Assembly: GCA_003612335.1 (NCBI GenBank)
Contig: RAYO01000010.1
Location: 82,104-146,103, forward strand
Direction of reading: 5' to 3'
Origin: a bacterium 1xD42-67
GTDB taxonomy: Bacteria; Bacillota; Clostridia; Oscillospirales; Oscillospiraceae
DNA length: 64,000 bases
Shown one piece after another: positions 1-9,007 of this stretch. A program made the position numbers and the translations under genes. A model generated the notes under the pieces. That model was not told the origin of the DNA. It searched no databases and worked only from the letters and a program-made list of their open reading frames with translations. How positions within the stretch are numbered: the stretch's first letter is position 1; each line of letters begins with the position of its first letter.

Positions 1-2
1 GC

Positions 3-1967
3 GCATCTTCTGAGGACGGAGAAGAAGCCGGTGGGACGGCGGTCCGAGTCGTCCCGCCCTACACGGAGGATCTCCCTCAGACCACCGAATCGGTGTACGA
101 GCGTCTGGAGAAGATCACCGGCGAGGACCACGATACCTTCTGGGAGCGGGACCTGGAACAGGCGGAGGACTACCAGGCGGCTTCCGACGTCTTTGGCCGG
201 GAGCTGCGGGAGGCGTCGGCAGACGACGCCCGCAGGGCTGCGGAGACCACGGTGCGGGAGGCCTATATGAAGCGGCAGATCCAGGAGGCTATCGATGGCG
301 GGATCTCCCCGGAGAAGATCTTCTGTGTCTGCGGGGCCTTCCATGTGGCCGGGCTGGAGGAGAACGCCCCCCTGACCGACCAGGAGCTGGCCTCTCTGCC
401 CACGGCGGGCTCTGCCGCCACCCTGATGCCTTACTCCTACTACCGCCTGTCCTCCCGCTCCGGCTACGGGGCGGGGAACAAGGCCCCCGCCTATTTCGAG
501 CTGCTGTGGGAGGCCCTCAACGGCGGCGGGCTGGACCAGGCCCCTTACCTCTATCTGACCCGGCTGGCCGCCTCCCACCGAAACGCAGGGAACCTCGTCT
601 CCTCCGCCGAGGTCATCGAGGCGGTGCGCCTGGCCGGCGCCCTGGCCAAGATGCGGGGGAGCCGATATCCGGTCCTGGCCGACCTGCGGGACGCCGCAGT
701 CACCACCATGGGCCACGGGCAGTTCTCCGAGCTGGCCCTGGCCGCAGCGGACACTGAGATCGGCACCCAGATCGGATCCCTCCCCGAGGGGGTGAGCCGG
801 ACCAGCGTCCAGGAGGACTTCTACCGCCAGCTGAAGGAGCTCCGGCTGGAGAAGTTCCGCACCGCCCAGCTCCAGCGGCTGGACCTGGACCTCCGGGAAA
901 AGCTGAACGTGAAGTCGGAGGCCGCCGCCTTCGCCGACCTGCGCCGGTCCTTCTTCCTCCACCGCCTGCGGGTGCTGAAGATCCAGTTCGCCGCCCTCCT
1001 CCCCTCCCGGCAGAGCGGTTCCAACTGGGGAGAATACTGGGACCTGCGCTGGACCCCGGAGGCGGAGATCCAGATCGTGGAATCCGCCCTCATGGGGGAC
1101 ACCATCCAGGGGGCGGCGGCCTTCGCCCTGAAGGAGCGGGCGGACAGCAGCAGCACCATCGCCGAAGCGGCCGCCATCTTCCAGGACGCCTTCCTGTGCG
1201 GGATGCCCGCCGCCGCCCAGCACGCCCTGTCGGTGCTCCAGGGGCTGAGCGTGGACGCCGCCGCTCTGGCGGACGTGGCCGAGACCGCCCAGCGCCTGAG
1301 CCTGGTGGTGCGGTACGGCGACCTGCGCCGGTTCGACCCCGCGCCGGTGGTCCCCCTGGTGGAACAGCTCTACCTCCGGGCCTGCCTCACCCTGGAGGAC
1401 GCCTGTATCTGCGACGCCCAGGCCGCCCCTGCGGTGACCAAGGCCATGGACCAGCTCAACGCCCTCCAGCTCAGCCTCGACTTCCTGGCGGAGGACCGCT
1501 GGCTGGATCTGCTGGCAGAGATCTCTGACCGGGACGATCTGAACACCCGGTGTTCCGGCTTCGCCATGGCGATCTTGCTGGAGCGGGGCAGAGCGGACGA
1601 GGCCCTGCTGGCCCGGGAGGTGGCCCGGCGGCTGTCCCCCGGGATCCCCGCCGACCTGGGGGCCGGGTGGTTCGAGGGGCTGGCGGCAAAGAACCGCAGG
1701 GCCCTCATCGCCCGCCTCTCCCTGTGGCGGCACCTGGACGACTACCTCTCCAGCCTGGATGACGAGGCCTTCCGCCGGGCCTTGGTCTTCCTCCGCCGGG
1801 CCTTCGCCGACTTTTCCCCCAGCGAGAAGAACGACATCGCAGAGGATCTGGGGGAGATCTGGGGCGTGGATCCCCGGCAGGCGGCGGAGGCGCTGATGAA
1901 CGAGACCACGGGAGCCGAACAGGCGGTCTTAGAGAGCCTGTCCGACTTCGATTTCGACGATATCTAG
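3..1967 (+). CDS. DUF5682 family protein, 5' end outside the window
   Basis: The reading frame is open from the first complete codon, so the true start lies upstream; about 654 residues are visible and the GTG at 93 is only internal. The segment CVCGAFHVAGLEE resembles the glycine/histidine-rich motif of TraB/GumN-like domains, and the remainder is helical and Leu/Ala/Arg-rich. I assign it to DUF5682 from its overall look and from the VWA gene 11 bp downstream, since DUF5682 proteins usually sit with a MoxR ATPase and a CoxE-like VWA protein. A MoxR gene and possibly a SWIM-domain gene are therefore expected just upstream of the window. The biochemical function is not known. Confidence 0.7.
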   Translation, partial: ASSEDGEEAGGTAVRVVPPYTEDLPQTTESVYERLEKITGEDHDTFWERDLEQAEDYQAASDVFGRELREASADDARRAAETTVREAYMKRQIQEAIDGGISPEKIFCVCGAFHVAGLEENAPLTDQELASLPTAGSAATLMPYSYYRLSSRSGYGAGNKAPAYFELLWEALNGGGLDQAPYLYLTRLAASHRNAGNLVSSAEVIEAVRLAGALAKMRGSRYPVLADLRDAAVTTMGHGQFSELALAAADTEIGTQIGSLPEGVSRTSVQEDFYRQLKELRLEKFRTAQLQRLDLDLREKLNVKSEAAAFADLRRSFFLHRLRVLKIQFAALLPSRQSGSNWGEYWDLRWTPEAEIQIVESALMGDTIQGAAAFALKERADSSSTIAEAAAIFQDAFLCGMPAAAQHALSVLQGLSVDAAALADVAETAQRLSLVVRYGDLRRFDPAPVVPLVEQLYLRACLTLEDACICDAQAAPAVTKAMDQLNALQLSLDFLAEDRWLDLLAEISDRDDLNTRCSGFAMAILLERGRADEALLAREVARRLSPGIPADLGAGWFEGLAAKNRRALIARLSLWRHLDDYLSSLDDEAFRRALVFLRRAFADFSPSEKNDIAEDLGEIWGVDPRQAAEALMNETTGAEQAVLESLSDFDFDDI

Positions 1968-1978
1968 GGGGTGCGGCT

Positions 1979-3115
1979 ATGTCAAAGACCGAACAGCTCT
2001 CCCGCTGGCGGCTGATCTTAGGCCAGGAAACGGAGCAGTCCTTCACACAGATGGGGGGCGTCCCCCTGACCCAGGAGGAGCTGCTCATGGACTCCGCCCT
2101 CGGGGCCATCTACGGCGGGCCGGGAGAGGGCTTCGGCGGGCCCGGCCAGGGGGCGGGGAAGGGGCCCTCCTCCCCGGTGATCTCCAAATGGCTGGGGGAC
2201 CTGCGGTCCCTCTTCGATCCGGAGACGGTGGCGGTGGTGCAGAACGACGCCATCGAGCGCAAGGGCCTCAAGCAGCTGCTCCTGGAGCCAGAGCTCTTAG
2301 ACGGGCTGGAGCCCGACTTGAACATGGCTTCTACCCTGCTGATGCTCAAGGACCAGATCCCCAAGAAGTCCAAGGAGTCCGCCCGGAACTTCATCCGGAA
2401 GATCGTGGAGGAGATCGATAAGCTGCTGGCGAACGACATGCGCCGGGCGGTGACCGCCGCGCTGGACCGCCGGGCCCATTCCCCGCTGCCCTCCGCCGCC
2501 GCCCTGGACTTCCCCTATACGATCCGGAGGAACCTGAAGCATTATAACAAAGAGCTGGGGGCGATCGTCCCAGAGCGGGTATGGTTCTTCGACCGCTCCA
2601 GCCGGGTGAATCGCTGGCATGTCATCCTGGACATCGACCAGAGCGGATCCATGGGCCAGTCGATCATCTACTCCTCCATCATGGCCTGCGTACTGGCCTC
2701 TATGTCCGCGGTGAAGACCAGCGTGGTGGCGTTCGACACCCAGATCATGGACCTGACCCCCCTGTGTGAGGACCCGGTGGACCTGCTCTTCGGCTTCCAG
2801 ATGGGCGGCGGCACCGACATCGCCAAGTCCATCGCCTACTGCCAGGAGCTGGTAGAGTCCCCGGCCAAGACGCTGTTCTTCCTCATCTCCGACCTGGACG
2901 AGGGGGGCAACCGGGCGGCCCTCCTCCGGCGGCTGGAGGAGCTGAAGAGCTCCGGCGTGACCGTGGCGGTCCTGCTCGCCATCGCCGATGGGGGCAAGCC
3001 CTATTACGATGCCCAGACCGCCCAGCGCGTCGCCGCTATGGACATCCCCTGCTTCGCCTGCGCCCCGGAAAAGCTGCCTCAGCTGCTGGAGCAGGCACTG
3101 ACCGGCCGGCTGTAG
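1979..3115 (+). CDS. VWA domain-containing protein (CoxE-like)
   Basis: A 378-residue protein with a C-terminal von Willebrand A domain. The metal-ion-dependent adhesion site DxSxS is seen as DQSGS at residues 220-224, followed by GGGTDIAKS and the acidic SDLDEGG segment, so the metal site looks intact. The N-terminal half (1-200) is helical with a Gly-rich stretch near residues 45-65. There is no signal peptide, so it is probably cytoplasmic. It starts 11 bp after the DUF5682 gene and is clearly co-transcribed with it. VWA proteins of this class work with MoxR AAA+ ATPases in metal insertion or complex remodelling; the substrate here is unknown. Confidence 0.85.
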   Translation: MSKTEQLSRWRLILGQETEQSFTQMGGVPLTQEELLMDSALGAIYGGPGEGFGGPGQGAGKGPSSPVISKWLGDLRSLFDPETVAVVQNDAIERKGLKQLLLEPELLDGLEPDLNMASTLLMLKDQIPKKSKESARNFIRKIVEEIDKLLANDMRRAVTAALDRRAHSPLPSAAALDFPYTIRRNLKHYNKELGAIVPERVWFFDRSSRVNRWHVILDIDQSGSMGQSIIYSSIMACVLASMSAVKTSVVAFDTQIMDLTPLCEDPVDLLFGFQMGGGTDIAKSIAYCQELVESPAKTLFFLISDLDEGGNRAALLRRLEELKSSGVTVAVLLAIADGGKPYYDAQTAQRVAAMDIPCFACAPEKLPQLLEQALTGRL

Positions 3116-3133
3116 CGCCCATTCGGACCGCAA

Positions 3134-3163
3134 AGAGGACTGCTTCAGGGCAGTCCTCTTTTC
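3134..3163 (+). terminator. Rho-independent terminator after the VWA gene
   Basis: A perfect 10 bp stem (AGAGGACTGC / GCAGTCCTCT) with a six-base loop is followed by TTTT. It ends the DUF5682-VWA transcript. Confidence 0.85.
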
Positions 3164-3193
3164 CGTCTGTCAAAAAACAGCTGTGCCCGGTCC

Positions 3194-3222
3194 TTGACGG
3201 GGCGGAGAAAAACCAATACAAT
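3194..3222 (+). promoter_or_regulatory. Sigma-A type promoter for the exonuclease gene
   Basis: TTGACG and TACAAT are separated by 17 bp, 34 bp before the start codon at 3256. Confidence 0.75.
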
Positions 3223-3255
3223 ATAGGCCGATCAAAAGGAAGATGAGATGATGCT

Positions 3256-4284
3256 ATGATCATATGGGACCTGGAATGGAACCGGGGCTATGACAGGACG
3301 CCGCTGGACGAGATCCTCCAGATCGGAGCGGTCCGGGTGGCGGGGCTGGGCGGCCCTGTCCTCGACACCTTCAACGCCTATATCCGGCCGGCAGTCCACA
3401 AAAGATTCGACCCGGGGGCCAGGCGGCTGCCCGGGCTCCAGGATTCCCGGAGCTCTGACCTGGACTTCATCGGGGCGATGGAGAGGTTCCGGACCTGGTG
3501 CGGCGGAGAGACGGAATTCGCCTCCTGGGGGAGCGGCGACCTGGACACGCTGACCCGGAACTGCCGCTACTGGGGGACCCCCTCCCTGACCATGGAGAAG
3601 TGCTACGACCTTCAGACCGCCTTCTCCTATGTGCTGGGCGCCGACCGGCAGATCGCCCTGTGGCGGGCGGTGGAGCACTGCCAGATCCCGGATCTCTTCC
3701 CCTTCCACGACGCCCTCTGCGACTCTCTGTACACCTCGGTGATCGGCTGCTGGCTCACCCCAGAATCCTTGGAACATGAGCCCGTCCGCCGCAGCCGCCG
3801 GGCGGGGCCCAAGGTGACGCTGAAGCTGTCAGGCTGCCCCTTCCCCCGCCAGCCCAGGCAGGGGATCGGCCCCTTCCCAACGCCGGAGCTGGTACTGGGG
3901 GCGAAGCAGAGCCGGCGGCCCCCCTGTCCGGTCTGCGGCCGGAAGGGGAGCATCAGCCAATGGCGCTGCGCCCCCGCCAAGACTTCCGGCGGACCGCGGC
4001 AGTGCTTCTCCATCTTCTCCTGCCCGGAGCACGGGCGGTTCCTGTGCCGCCTGGTACTGGCCCAGCTGTCCGACGGGAGCTGGCGGGGACGGCGCTCCGT
4101 CCCGCCCATCGGCCCGGAACTGATCCAGGAGTATACGGCGGCCTTCCAGACCGGCGCCGTCTACGAGTGCCGGGGGAGCGGCCGGAAGCGCCGCCGGGCC
4201 AGGCGGCCCGGCCCATCCTCCCAAGCGCGCGGTCCGGATGCCTCTTGCCGATCCGCTCCTGATGTGGTAAAATGTCCCGAATAA
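3256..4284 (+). CDS. DEDDh 3'-5' exonuclease domain protein with Cys-rich C-terminus
   Basis: A 342-residue protein. Residues 1-170 form an RNase T / DNA polymerase III epsilon-like exonuclease: Exo I is WDLEW (residues 4-8), Exo II contains the Asp in WGSGDLDTL, and Exo III is HDALCDSL (the DEDDh signature). The C-terminal part is basic and Cys-rich (CPVCGRKG, then single Cys in RCAP, FSCPEHG and FLCRL), suggesting a zinc-stabilised nucleic-acid binding region. It is monocistronic, with its own promoter. Substrate (RNA or DNA) cannot be told from sequence; it may resemble the KapD/Snp-type exonucleases. Confidence 0.8.
   Translation: MIIWDLEWNRGYDRTPLDEILQIGAVRVAGLGGPVLDTFNAYIRPAVHKRFDPGARRLPGLQDSRSSDLDFIGAMERFRTWCGGETEFASWGSGDLDTLTRNCRYWGTPSLTMEKCYDLQTAFSYVLGADRQIALWRAVEHCQIPDLFPFHDALCDSLYTSVIGCWLTPESLEHEPVRRSRRAGPKVTLKLSGCPFPRQPRQGIGPFPTPELVLGAKQSRRPPCPVCGRKGSISQWRCAPAKTSGGPRQCFSIFSCPEHGRFLCRLVLAQLSDGSWRGRRSVPPIGPELIQEYTAAFQTGAVYECRGSGRKRRRARRPGPSSQARGPDASCRSAPDVVKCPE
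4245..4273 (+). promoter_or_regulatory. Promoter for the envelope-sugar operon
   Basis: TTGCCG and TAAAAT are separated by 17 bp and lie inside the 3' end of the exonuclease gene. This would drive the six-gene run starting at 4340. Confidence 0.6.
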
Positions 4285-4308
4285 GGACCAAAGACCCGTT
4301 TTGGTCCT
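4284..4308 (+). other. Hairpin in the leader of the envelope-sugar operon
   Basis: AGGACCAAA pairs with TTTGGTCCT around a short loop directly after the exonuclease stop codon. There is no U-run, so it is not a clear terminator; it may stabilise the 5' end of the operon mRNA. Confidence 0.4.
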
Positions 4309-4339
4309 GCCAGCCGCCGTTTGAAAGGAGCATCCTGCC

Positions 4340-6094
4340 ATGACCGATCTCAGACAGCGGGACATGGAGCGCACCCTCCTGTCCCTGGGTCTGTTCCTGC
4401 TGAACATCATCTTCTTCTCTCTGGCCCTGTCCACCCTGCTGTTCCTGATCGGGGCCCCTGTCAGCCCTCTCCACCTGCCCGCCGCTGTTTTGGGGGCCGC
4501 TGTGGTCAGCTGGCTGTTCCAGCGGCGGTCCTGGAAGGCCCTGGGGGCCGTCCTGGTCCTGGGCTTGGGGATCCTGGCCCTGAGCCTGCTGCTGGCCGGC
4601 TATGTGGACGACTGGTCCTGGGACGGGAACAGCTATCACAAGGGGATCGCCGGGGCGCTGAGCATGGGCTGGGACCCCCTGAAGGAGAGCTACTACGACT
4701 TCGCCCGGCCCTACCCCTTCCTGGCCCACTGCACCGAGACCTGGTACGACTCCTACCCCAAGGCGTCGGAGCTCTTCGCCGCCTGTGTCCACGTCCTCAC
4801 CGGCAACATCGAGGCTGGCAAGGGCTTCAACCTGCTGGCCATGGCCGGGACCTTTTTCCTGGCCTGGGGGATGCTGGCCTGCACCCGGCTGTTCCAGCAC
4901 TGGCAGGCGGCGGTCTGCGCCGGTCTGTCGGTCCTCACCCCGGTGAGCACCTCCCAGATCTTCACCTTCTATAACGACGGCCTTTTGGCCGATATGCTCC
5001 TGCTGTGCCTGATCGGGCTGCTCTATCTCACCTTCTATCCCGGCGGAACGCTCACCCCTCTGGCCGGATATCTGGTCCTGGTGTCCATCAGTGTGGGCTT
5101 CAATGTCAAGTTCTCCTCCGTCCTCTTCTTCGCCATCCTCTGCCTCACCTTCTTCGGCTATTGGACGGCGGCGGAGCTGAGGAGAGGGGGGATCTCCCAG
5201 GCGGTCCGGGCTTTGCGGGGCCGGTTCTGCCTGCTGGCGGCCAGCGTACTGTCCGGGGTGCTCTTCCTGGGCTCCACCGCCTATGTGACCAACACCCTGC
5301 GCTACCACAACCCGGTGTACACCATGATCGGTCCCGGCTCCACCGAGATCATCACCTCCCAGGTGCCCACCGTCTTCCAGCCCATGTCCCACCCGGTGCG
5401 CTTCTTCGCCTCCCTCTTCTCCCGGACCAACGCCAGCCTGGAGATCGGGGCGGTGGAGTGGAAGCTCCCCTTCACCTTCAGCACCACCGAGCTGTACTCC
5501 GCCCCCTCCTGCGACGTGCGGACGGCAGGCTGGGGAGTGCTGTTCAGCGGGATCTTTTTGATCGCCGCCGCGGTCATCCTCCTGTCCCTGCGGCGCTGCC
5601 GCCGGAGCCGGCCGGAGGTCTTCCGGCTGACGGCGGTGCTGTCCGCCATGCTGGGGCTGTCGGTGCTCTTCATCCCCGGCCTGTGCTGGGCCCGGTACTT
5701 CACCGCCCTGTTCTATGTCCCGGTGGCCGCCCTCCTCCTCCTCTTCGCCTGGTGGAACAGAGAGGGCGGGAAGGGCCGGCTGGCCTGCGCCCTGGTCCTG
5801 ACCGCCCTGCTGTGCGCCAACATGGCCCCCAACGGGGGCTGGAGCCTGCTGCTGATGAAGAACGCCGACCGGACCTGGGCCCAGCTGGACCAGCTGAAGG
5901 CTCTGACCGAGACCTGCGACGTGACCATCGGCTACGGCGGGGCGGACAGCTTCGAGGGCCGGATGTTCAATGTATACGACGCCGGGATCCGAGACTTCAC
6001 CTTCGGGCCCATCGACCCGGAGGACTTCACCGGCACCATCTTCGACCGCTACCCCCTCTACTACCGGATAGCGGACGGACAGGAGGTCAGCTGA
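4340..6094 (+). CDS. GT-C-like polytopic membrane glycosyltransferase
   Basis: A 584-residue protein with many hydrophobic helices from residue 10 onward, and no soluble catalytic fold. The first large extracytoplasmic loop begins YVDDWSWDGNSYH (residues 88-100). A paired acidic motif just after the first helices is the hallmark of GT-C transferases that use polyprenyl-phosphate sugars outside the membrane. A soluble-looking C-terminal tail follows the last helix. The stop is 1 bp before the UbiA start, so they are translationally coupled. It most likely transfers the sugar made by the downstream genes to an envelope glycan. Acceptor unknown; the exact family was not identified. Confidence 0.65.
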   Translation: MTDLRQRDMERTLLSLGLFLLNIIFFSLALSTLLFLIGAPVSPLHLPAAVLGAAVVSWLFQRRSWKALGAVLVLGLGILALSLLLAGYVDDWSWDGNSYHKGIAGALSMGWDPLKESYYDFARPYPFLAHCTETWYDSYPKASELFAACVHVLTGNIEAGKGFNLLAMAGTFFLAWGMLACTRLFQHWQAAVCAGLSVLTPVSTSQIFTFYNDGLLADMLLLCLIGLLYLTFYPGGTLTPLAGYLVLVSISVGFNVKFSSVLFFAILCLTFFGYWTAAELRRGGISQAVRALRGRFCLLAASVLSGVLFLGSTAYVTNTLRYHNPVYTMIGPGSTEIITSQVPTVFQPMSHPVRFFASLFSRTNASLEIGAVEWKLPFTFSTTELYSAPSCDVRTAGWGVLFSGIFLIAAAVILLSLRRCRRSRPEVFRLTAVLSAMLGLSVLFIPGLCWARYFTALFYVPVAALLLLFAWWNREGGKGRLACALVLTALLCANMAPNGGWSLLLMKNADRTWAQLDQLKALTETCDVTIGYGGADSFEGRMFNVYDAGIRDFTFGPIDPEDFTGTIFDRYPLYYRIADGQEVS

Positions 6095-6095
6095 T

Positions 6096-6992
6096 ATGGA
6101 AGGACGAGCCAAGCTGCGGCCTGCAGACCTCGTCAGACTGATGCGGCCCAAGCACTATATCAAGAATCTCCTCATCTTCGTCTCCATCACCTTCGACCGG
6201 GATCTCTTCGACCCCCAGGTGCTCCTCCAAGCCCTTCTGGGCTTCGCGGCCTTCTGCCTGCTCTCTTCCGCCGTCTATATCTTCAACGATATCCGGGACG
6301 TGGAGGCCGACCGCCAGCACGAGGTGAAGCGGCGCCGTCCCATCGCCTCGGGGGCGGTGCCCATCCCCGCGGCCTGGGCCCTGGCGGCGGTGCTCTTCGC
6401 TGCCGCCCTGGCCATCCAGCTCGCCGCTTTCGGCGTGCGGGGGGGGAGCCTGTTCTTCTTCCTGGCCTATTTCGCCGTCAACCTTGGCTACAGCCTGGGA
6501 TTGAAGCATATCCCCTTCCTGGACATCGTCCTGCTGGTGCTGGGCTTCGTCCTCCGGGTGATCTACGGAGCGGCCATCGTGGGGTCCAGTACCTCCGCCT
6601 GGGTGTATCTCACCGTCTTCTCCCTCTCCTTCTACCTGGGGCTGGGCAAGCGGCGCAACGAGCTGGCCAAGGGCAAGGAGGGCACCCGGAAGGTGCTCCA
6701 GTACTACTCCTACGAATTTTTGGACAAGTTCATGTATCTGTGCCTCACCCTGGCCGTCACCTTCTACGCCCTGTGGAGCGCCGACGGGGAGATCGTGGAG
6801 AAATACGGGACGGACAAACTGATCTGGACGGTCCCCTTGGTGATCATCATCCTGATGAAATACAGCGCCGACATCGAATCCAACTCCTACGGCGACCCGG
6901 TGGACGTGGTGATGCACGATAAGGTCCTCCTGGGCCTGGGGGTGCTCTTCGGCCTGGTGATGGTGGGGCTGATCTATCTGCCCATAGCATGA
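6096..6992 (+). CDS. UbiA-family enzyme, decaprenyl-phosphate phosphoribosyltransferase-like
   Basis: A 298-residue polytopic prenyltransferase. The Asp-rich motif is FNDIRDVEADRQH (residues 63-75, N64 D65 D68 D72), followed by KRRRPIASGAVP; the N-terminus has RPKHYIKNLLIF and a later loop has GLGKRRNEL. These three blocks match the pattern of mycobacterial/corynebacterial DPPR synthase (Rv3806c type), which joins PRPP to a polyprenyl phosphate, better than that of quinone or haem prenyltransferases. Predicted product: polyprenyl-phosphoryl-5-phosphoribose on the cytoplasmic face. The neighbours supply a phosphatase and flippase-like subunits. The family call is firm; the substrate is inferred. 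Confidence 0.8.
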   Translation: MEGRAKLRPADLVRLMRPKHYIKNLLIFVSITFDRDLFDPQVLLQALLGFAAFCLLSSAVYIFNDIRDVEADRQHEVKRRRPIASGAVPIPAAWALAAVLFAAALAIQLAAFGVRGGSLFFFLAYFAVNLGYSLGLKHIPFLDIVLLVLGFVLRVIYGAAIVGSSTSAWVYLTVFSLSFYLGLGKRRNELAKGKEGTRKVLQYYSYEFLDKFMYLCLTLAVTFYALWSADGEIVEKYGTDKLIWTVPLVIIILMKYSADIESNSYGDPVDVVMHDKVLLGLGVLFGLVMVGLIYLPIA

Positions 6993-8077
6993 CAGAAGGG
7001 GGGAGCCTCTTGACAGAGCAGCCCGCAGCAGGACTTCGGGATCAGAGCCTGGACTCCCTCCGGGGACTGGCCGCCCTGAGCATCATCTTCATCCACACCG
7101 TCTTCTGGTCGGGAGAGACCTATGTCCCCCAGGCGGTAAGATCCCTCAGTCTGGTCCTGGATGTGCCCTTTTTCTTCTTCCTGTCGGGCTGGGGGGCTGG
7201 CTATGTCCGCTCCCTGAAGAAGAGCCTGATGTCCCTGGCGGGCATCTATCTGAAATATCTGGTCTTCTGGTGCCTGTATGTGGCCCTCCTGTTCTCCCTC
7301 TGGGCTGTTCGGGGATGGGACAGCGGGATGTCCCTTTTCAACCTGCTGGGCAACCTGTGGTTCCGAATCGGGGCGGGGACCGCCCTGCCGGTGGTGATGG
7401 GGAGCATCTGGTTCCTGCCGGTGTACTTCACCGTTCTGCCCCTGGGGTCCCTCCTCCTCTGGCTGGCCCGCCGGGCCTCCAAGGGGGATGGGAGGCGCCT
7501 GCTGGTCTGGACGGGGGCTTTCCTGGCCCTGGTCCTGGCAGGACTGGTCTATACCTGGGCGGGGGGACGGATCCCTCTGCTGTCCCAGACCACCCTGTTC
7601 TATCTGGTCTTCTACCTCCTGGGCCTGCTGTGCTGGCGGACCAAGATCCCCTGCCTGTCCTGGACTGCGGGGCTGATCGCCCTGGACCTGGGGGCCATGG
7701 TCCTGCTGGCCCGGCGGCTGGGGTCGGACATCTTCCAGATGCAGGACCTGAAATTCCCGCCCGCACCGGTCTACCTCCTCTTCTCTCTGATGACCGTGAT
7801 CGGAGCGCTGTGGCTGCGGGGGCGGCTCACCGGTCTCTCCCCCTCCAGCCCCCTGTGCCGAATCGGACGGGCGGCCCTGCTGTTCTATTTCTGCCAGGGG
7901 ATCGGAGCCTCCCTTTTGCAGCGCCTCGCCCCTAGGATCCATCTGGCGTGGTACTGCAAGCTCCCCCTGGCCTACTGCATCAACCTGTCGATCACTCTGG
8001 TGTTCGTCTGTCTGCTGTCCGGAGCCTACCGGCTGGTGTTCCGGACCCTGCCCGCCGCGATCAGGAGGCGCTCATGA
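6989..8077 (+). CDS. Acyltransferase 3 family membrane protein
   Basis: A 362-residue protein with about ten hydrophobic helices. The N-terminus carries LDSLRGLAALSIIFIHT, the Arg and His landmark of acyltransferase-3 (OafA/NolL-like) enzymes that O-acylate envelope sugars. The start overlaps the UbiA stop by 4 bp (ATGA). In this operon it probably acylates the glycan or the lipid-linked sugar; the acyl group cannot be predicted. Confidence 0.8.
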   Translation: MTEGGSLLTEQPAAGLRDQSLDSLRGLAALSIIFIHTVFWSGETYVPQAVRSLSLVLDVPFFFFLSGWGAGYVRSLKKSLMSLAGIYLKYLVFWCLYVALLFSLWAVRGWDSGMSLFNLLGNLWFRIGAGTALPVVMGSIWFLPVYFTVLPLGSLLLWLARRASKGDGRRLLVWTGAFLALVLAGLVYTWAGGRIPLLSQTTLFYLVFYLLGLLCWRTKIPCLSWTAGLIALDLGAMVLLARRLGSDIFQMQDLKFPPAPVYLLFSLMTVIGALWLRGRLTGLSPSSPLCRIGRAALLFYFCQGIGASLLQRLAPRIHLAWYCKLPLAYCINLSITLVFVCLLSGAYRLVFRTLPAAIRRRS

Positions 8078-8643
8078 ACGTATACGACCTCGACCACACG
8101 ATCTACCCTGGGGACAGCACCCTGGACTTCTGGCGCTTTTGTGTCAAGCGCTGGCCCGCCGCCCTCCTCCCCCTGCCCTGGGCGGCCCTGTCCGGGGGGC
8201 TGTTCCATGCGAAGCTGTGCTCCCGCGAGACCTTCAAGGGCCGTTTCTACCGCTTCCTGCGCCACGTGCCCAACGCGGAGGCGGCCGCCGCCGCCTTCTG
8301 GGAGGAGGATCTGGACAAGATCCGCCCCTGGTATCTGGAACAGAAGCGGCCGGACGACCTGGTGATCTCCGCCTCACCGGACTTTTTGGTCCTCCCCGCC
8401 TGCAGGGCCCTGGGGATCCGGGGGATCGCCTCTCCAGTGTCCCCGGATACGGGAGCTCTCCTGGGCCCCAACTGCCGGGGGACAGAGAAGGCGGTCCGTC
8501 TGGCACAGACCTTCCCCGGTGAAAGGGTGGAGGGCTTCTGGTCGGATTCCCTGTCTGACGTCCCCTTGGCCCGCCTGGCGGAGCGGGCCTATCTGGTGAA
8601 AAACGGAGTGCCCGGGCCCTGGCCCGCCGAACTGCTGAGATGA
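8074..8643 (+). CDS. HAD-IB family phosphatase
   Basis: A 189-residue phosphatase starting at the ATG that overlaps the acyltransferase stop (ATGA). HAD motif I is DLDHT at the extreme N-terminus, motif II is SASPDF, a conserved Lys lies in GTEKAV, and motif III is SDSLSD. The fold is that of phosphoserine phosphatase-like HAD-IB enzymes, but context argues against serine synthesis. The expected role is removal of the 5-phosphate from the polyprenyl-phosphoryl phosphopentose made by the UbiA enzyme, a step that a PAP2-type enzyme performs in mycobacteria. The role is inference. Confidence 0.75.
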   Translation: MNVYDLDHTIYPGDSTLDFWRFCVKRWPAALLPLPWAALSGGLFHAKLCSRETFKGRFYRFLRHVPNAEAAAAAFWEEDLDKIRPWYLEQKRPDDLVISASPDFLVLPACRALGIRGIASPVSPDTGALLGPNCRGTEKAVRLAQTFPGERVEGFWSDSLSDVPLARLAERAYLVKNGVPGPWPAELLR

Positions 8644-8653
8644 GGTGACCTGT

Positions 8654-9007
8654 ATGGGACCGAACAAGGACCGTCTGTCCGTGGGCATCGCCCTGATGCT
8701 CACCTCCGCCCTGCTCACCTGCACCGGCCAGCTGTGCTGGAAGCTGTCCGCGCTGCGGGAGCCCCCCCTCCTCTTCCTCCTGGCCGGGTTCGGCCTGTAC
8801 GGCCTGGGGGCCCTGCTCATGATGGCCGCCATGCGCTTTGGCGAGCTGTCCGTCCTCCACCCCATGCTGGGGGCGGGCTATGTCCTGTCGGTGCTCCTGG
8901 GGGCCCTGGTGCTGGAGGAGGCGATCACCCCCAACAAGCTTTTGGGGATCGCCGCGATCACTGCCGGGCTGGTGTGTCTGAGCGGCGCGAAGGAGGGGGA
9001 GCGATGA
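8654..9007 (+). CDS. EamA/SMR-like four-helix membrane protein, subunit A
   Basis: A 117-residue protein with four hydrophobic segments, resembling half of an EamA transporter and the ArnE/ArnF type flippase subunits. I chose ATG 8654 because GAGGTGA lies at the right distance; a GTG at 8645 is also in frame. It overlaps the next, similar gene by 4 bp. Paired small subunits of this type move undecaprenyl-phosphate-linked sugars across the membrane, which fits the operon. Confidence 0.75.
   Translation: MGPNKDRLSVGIALMLTSALLTCTGQLCWKLSALREPPLLFLLAGFGLYGLGALLMMAAMRFGELSVLHPMLGAGYVLSVLLGALVLEEAITPNKLLGIAAITAGLVCLSGAKEGER

Noticed and set aside
3953..6151. Long minus-strand open frame opposite the exonuclease and GT-C genes
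   Set aside because: Composition (Gly, Gln, Glu, Pro runs) is that of an antisense shadow in GC-rich DNA; the plus-strand proteins have clear motifs.
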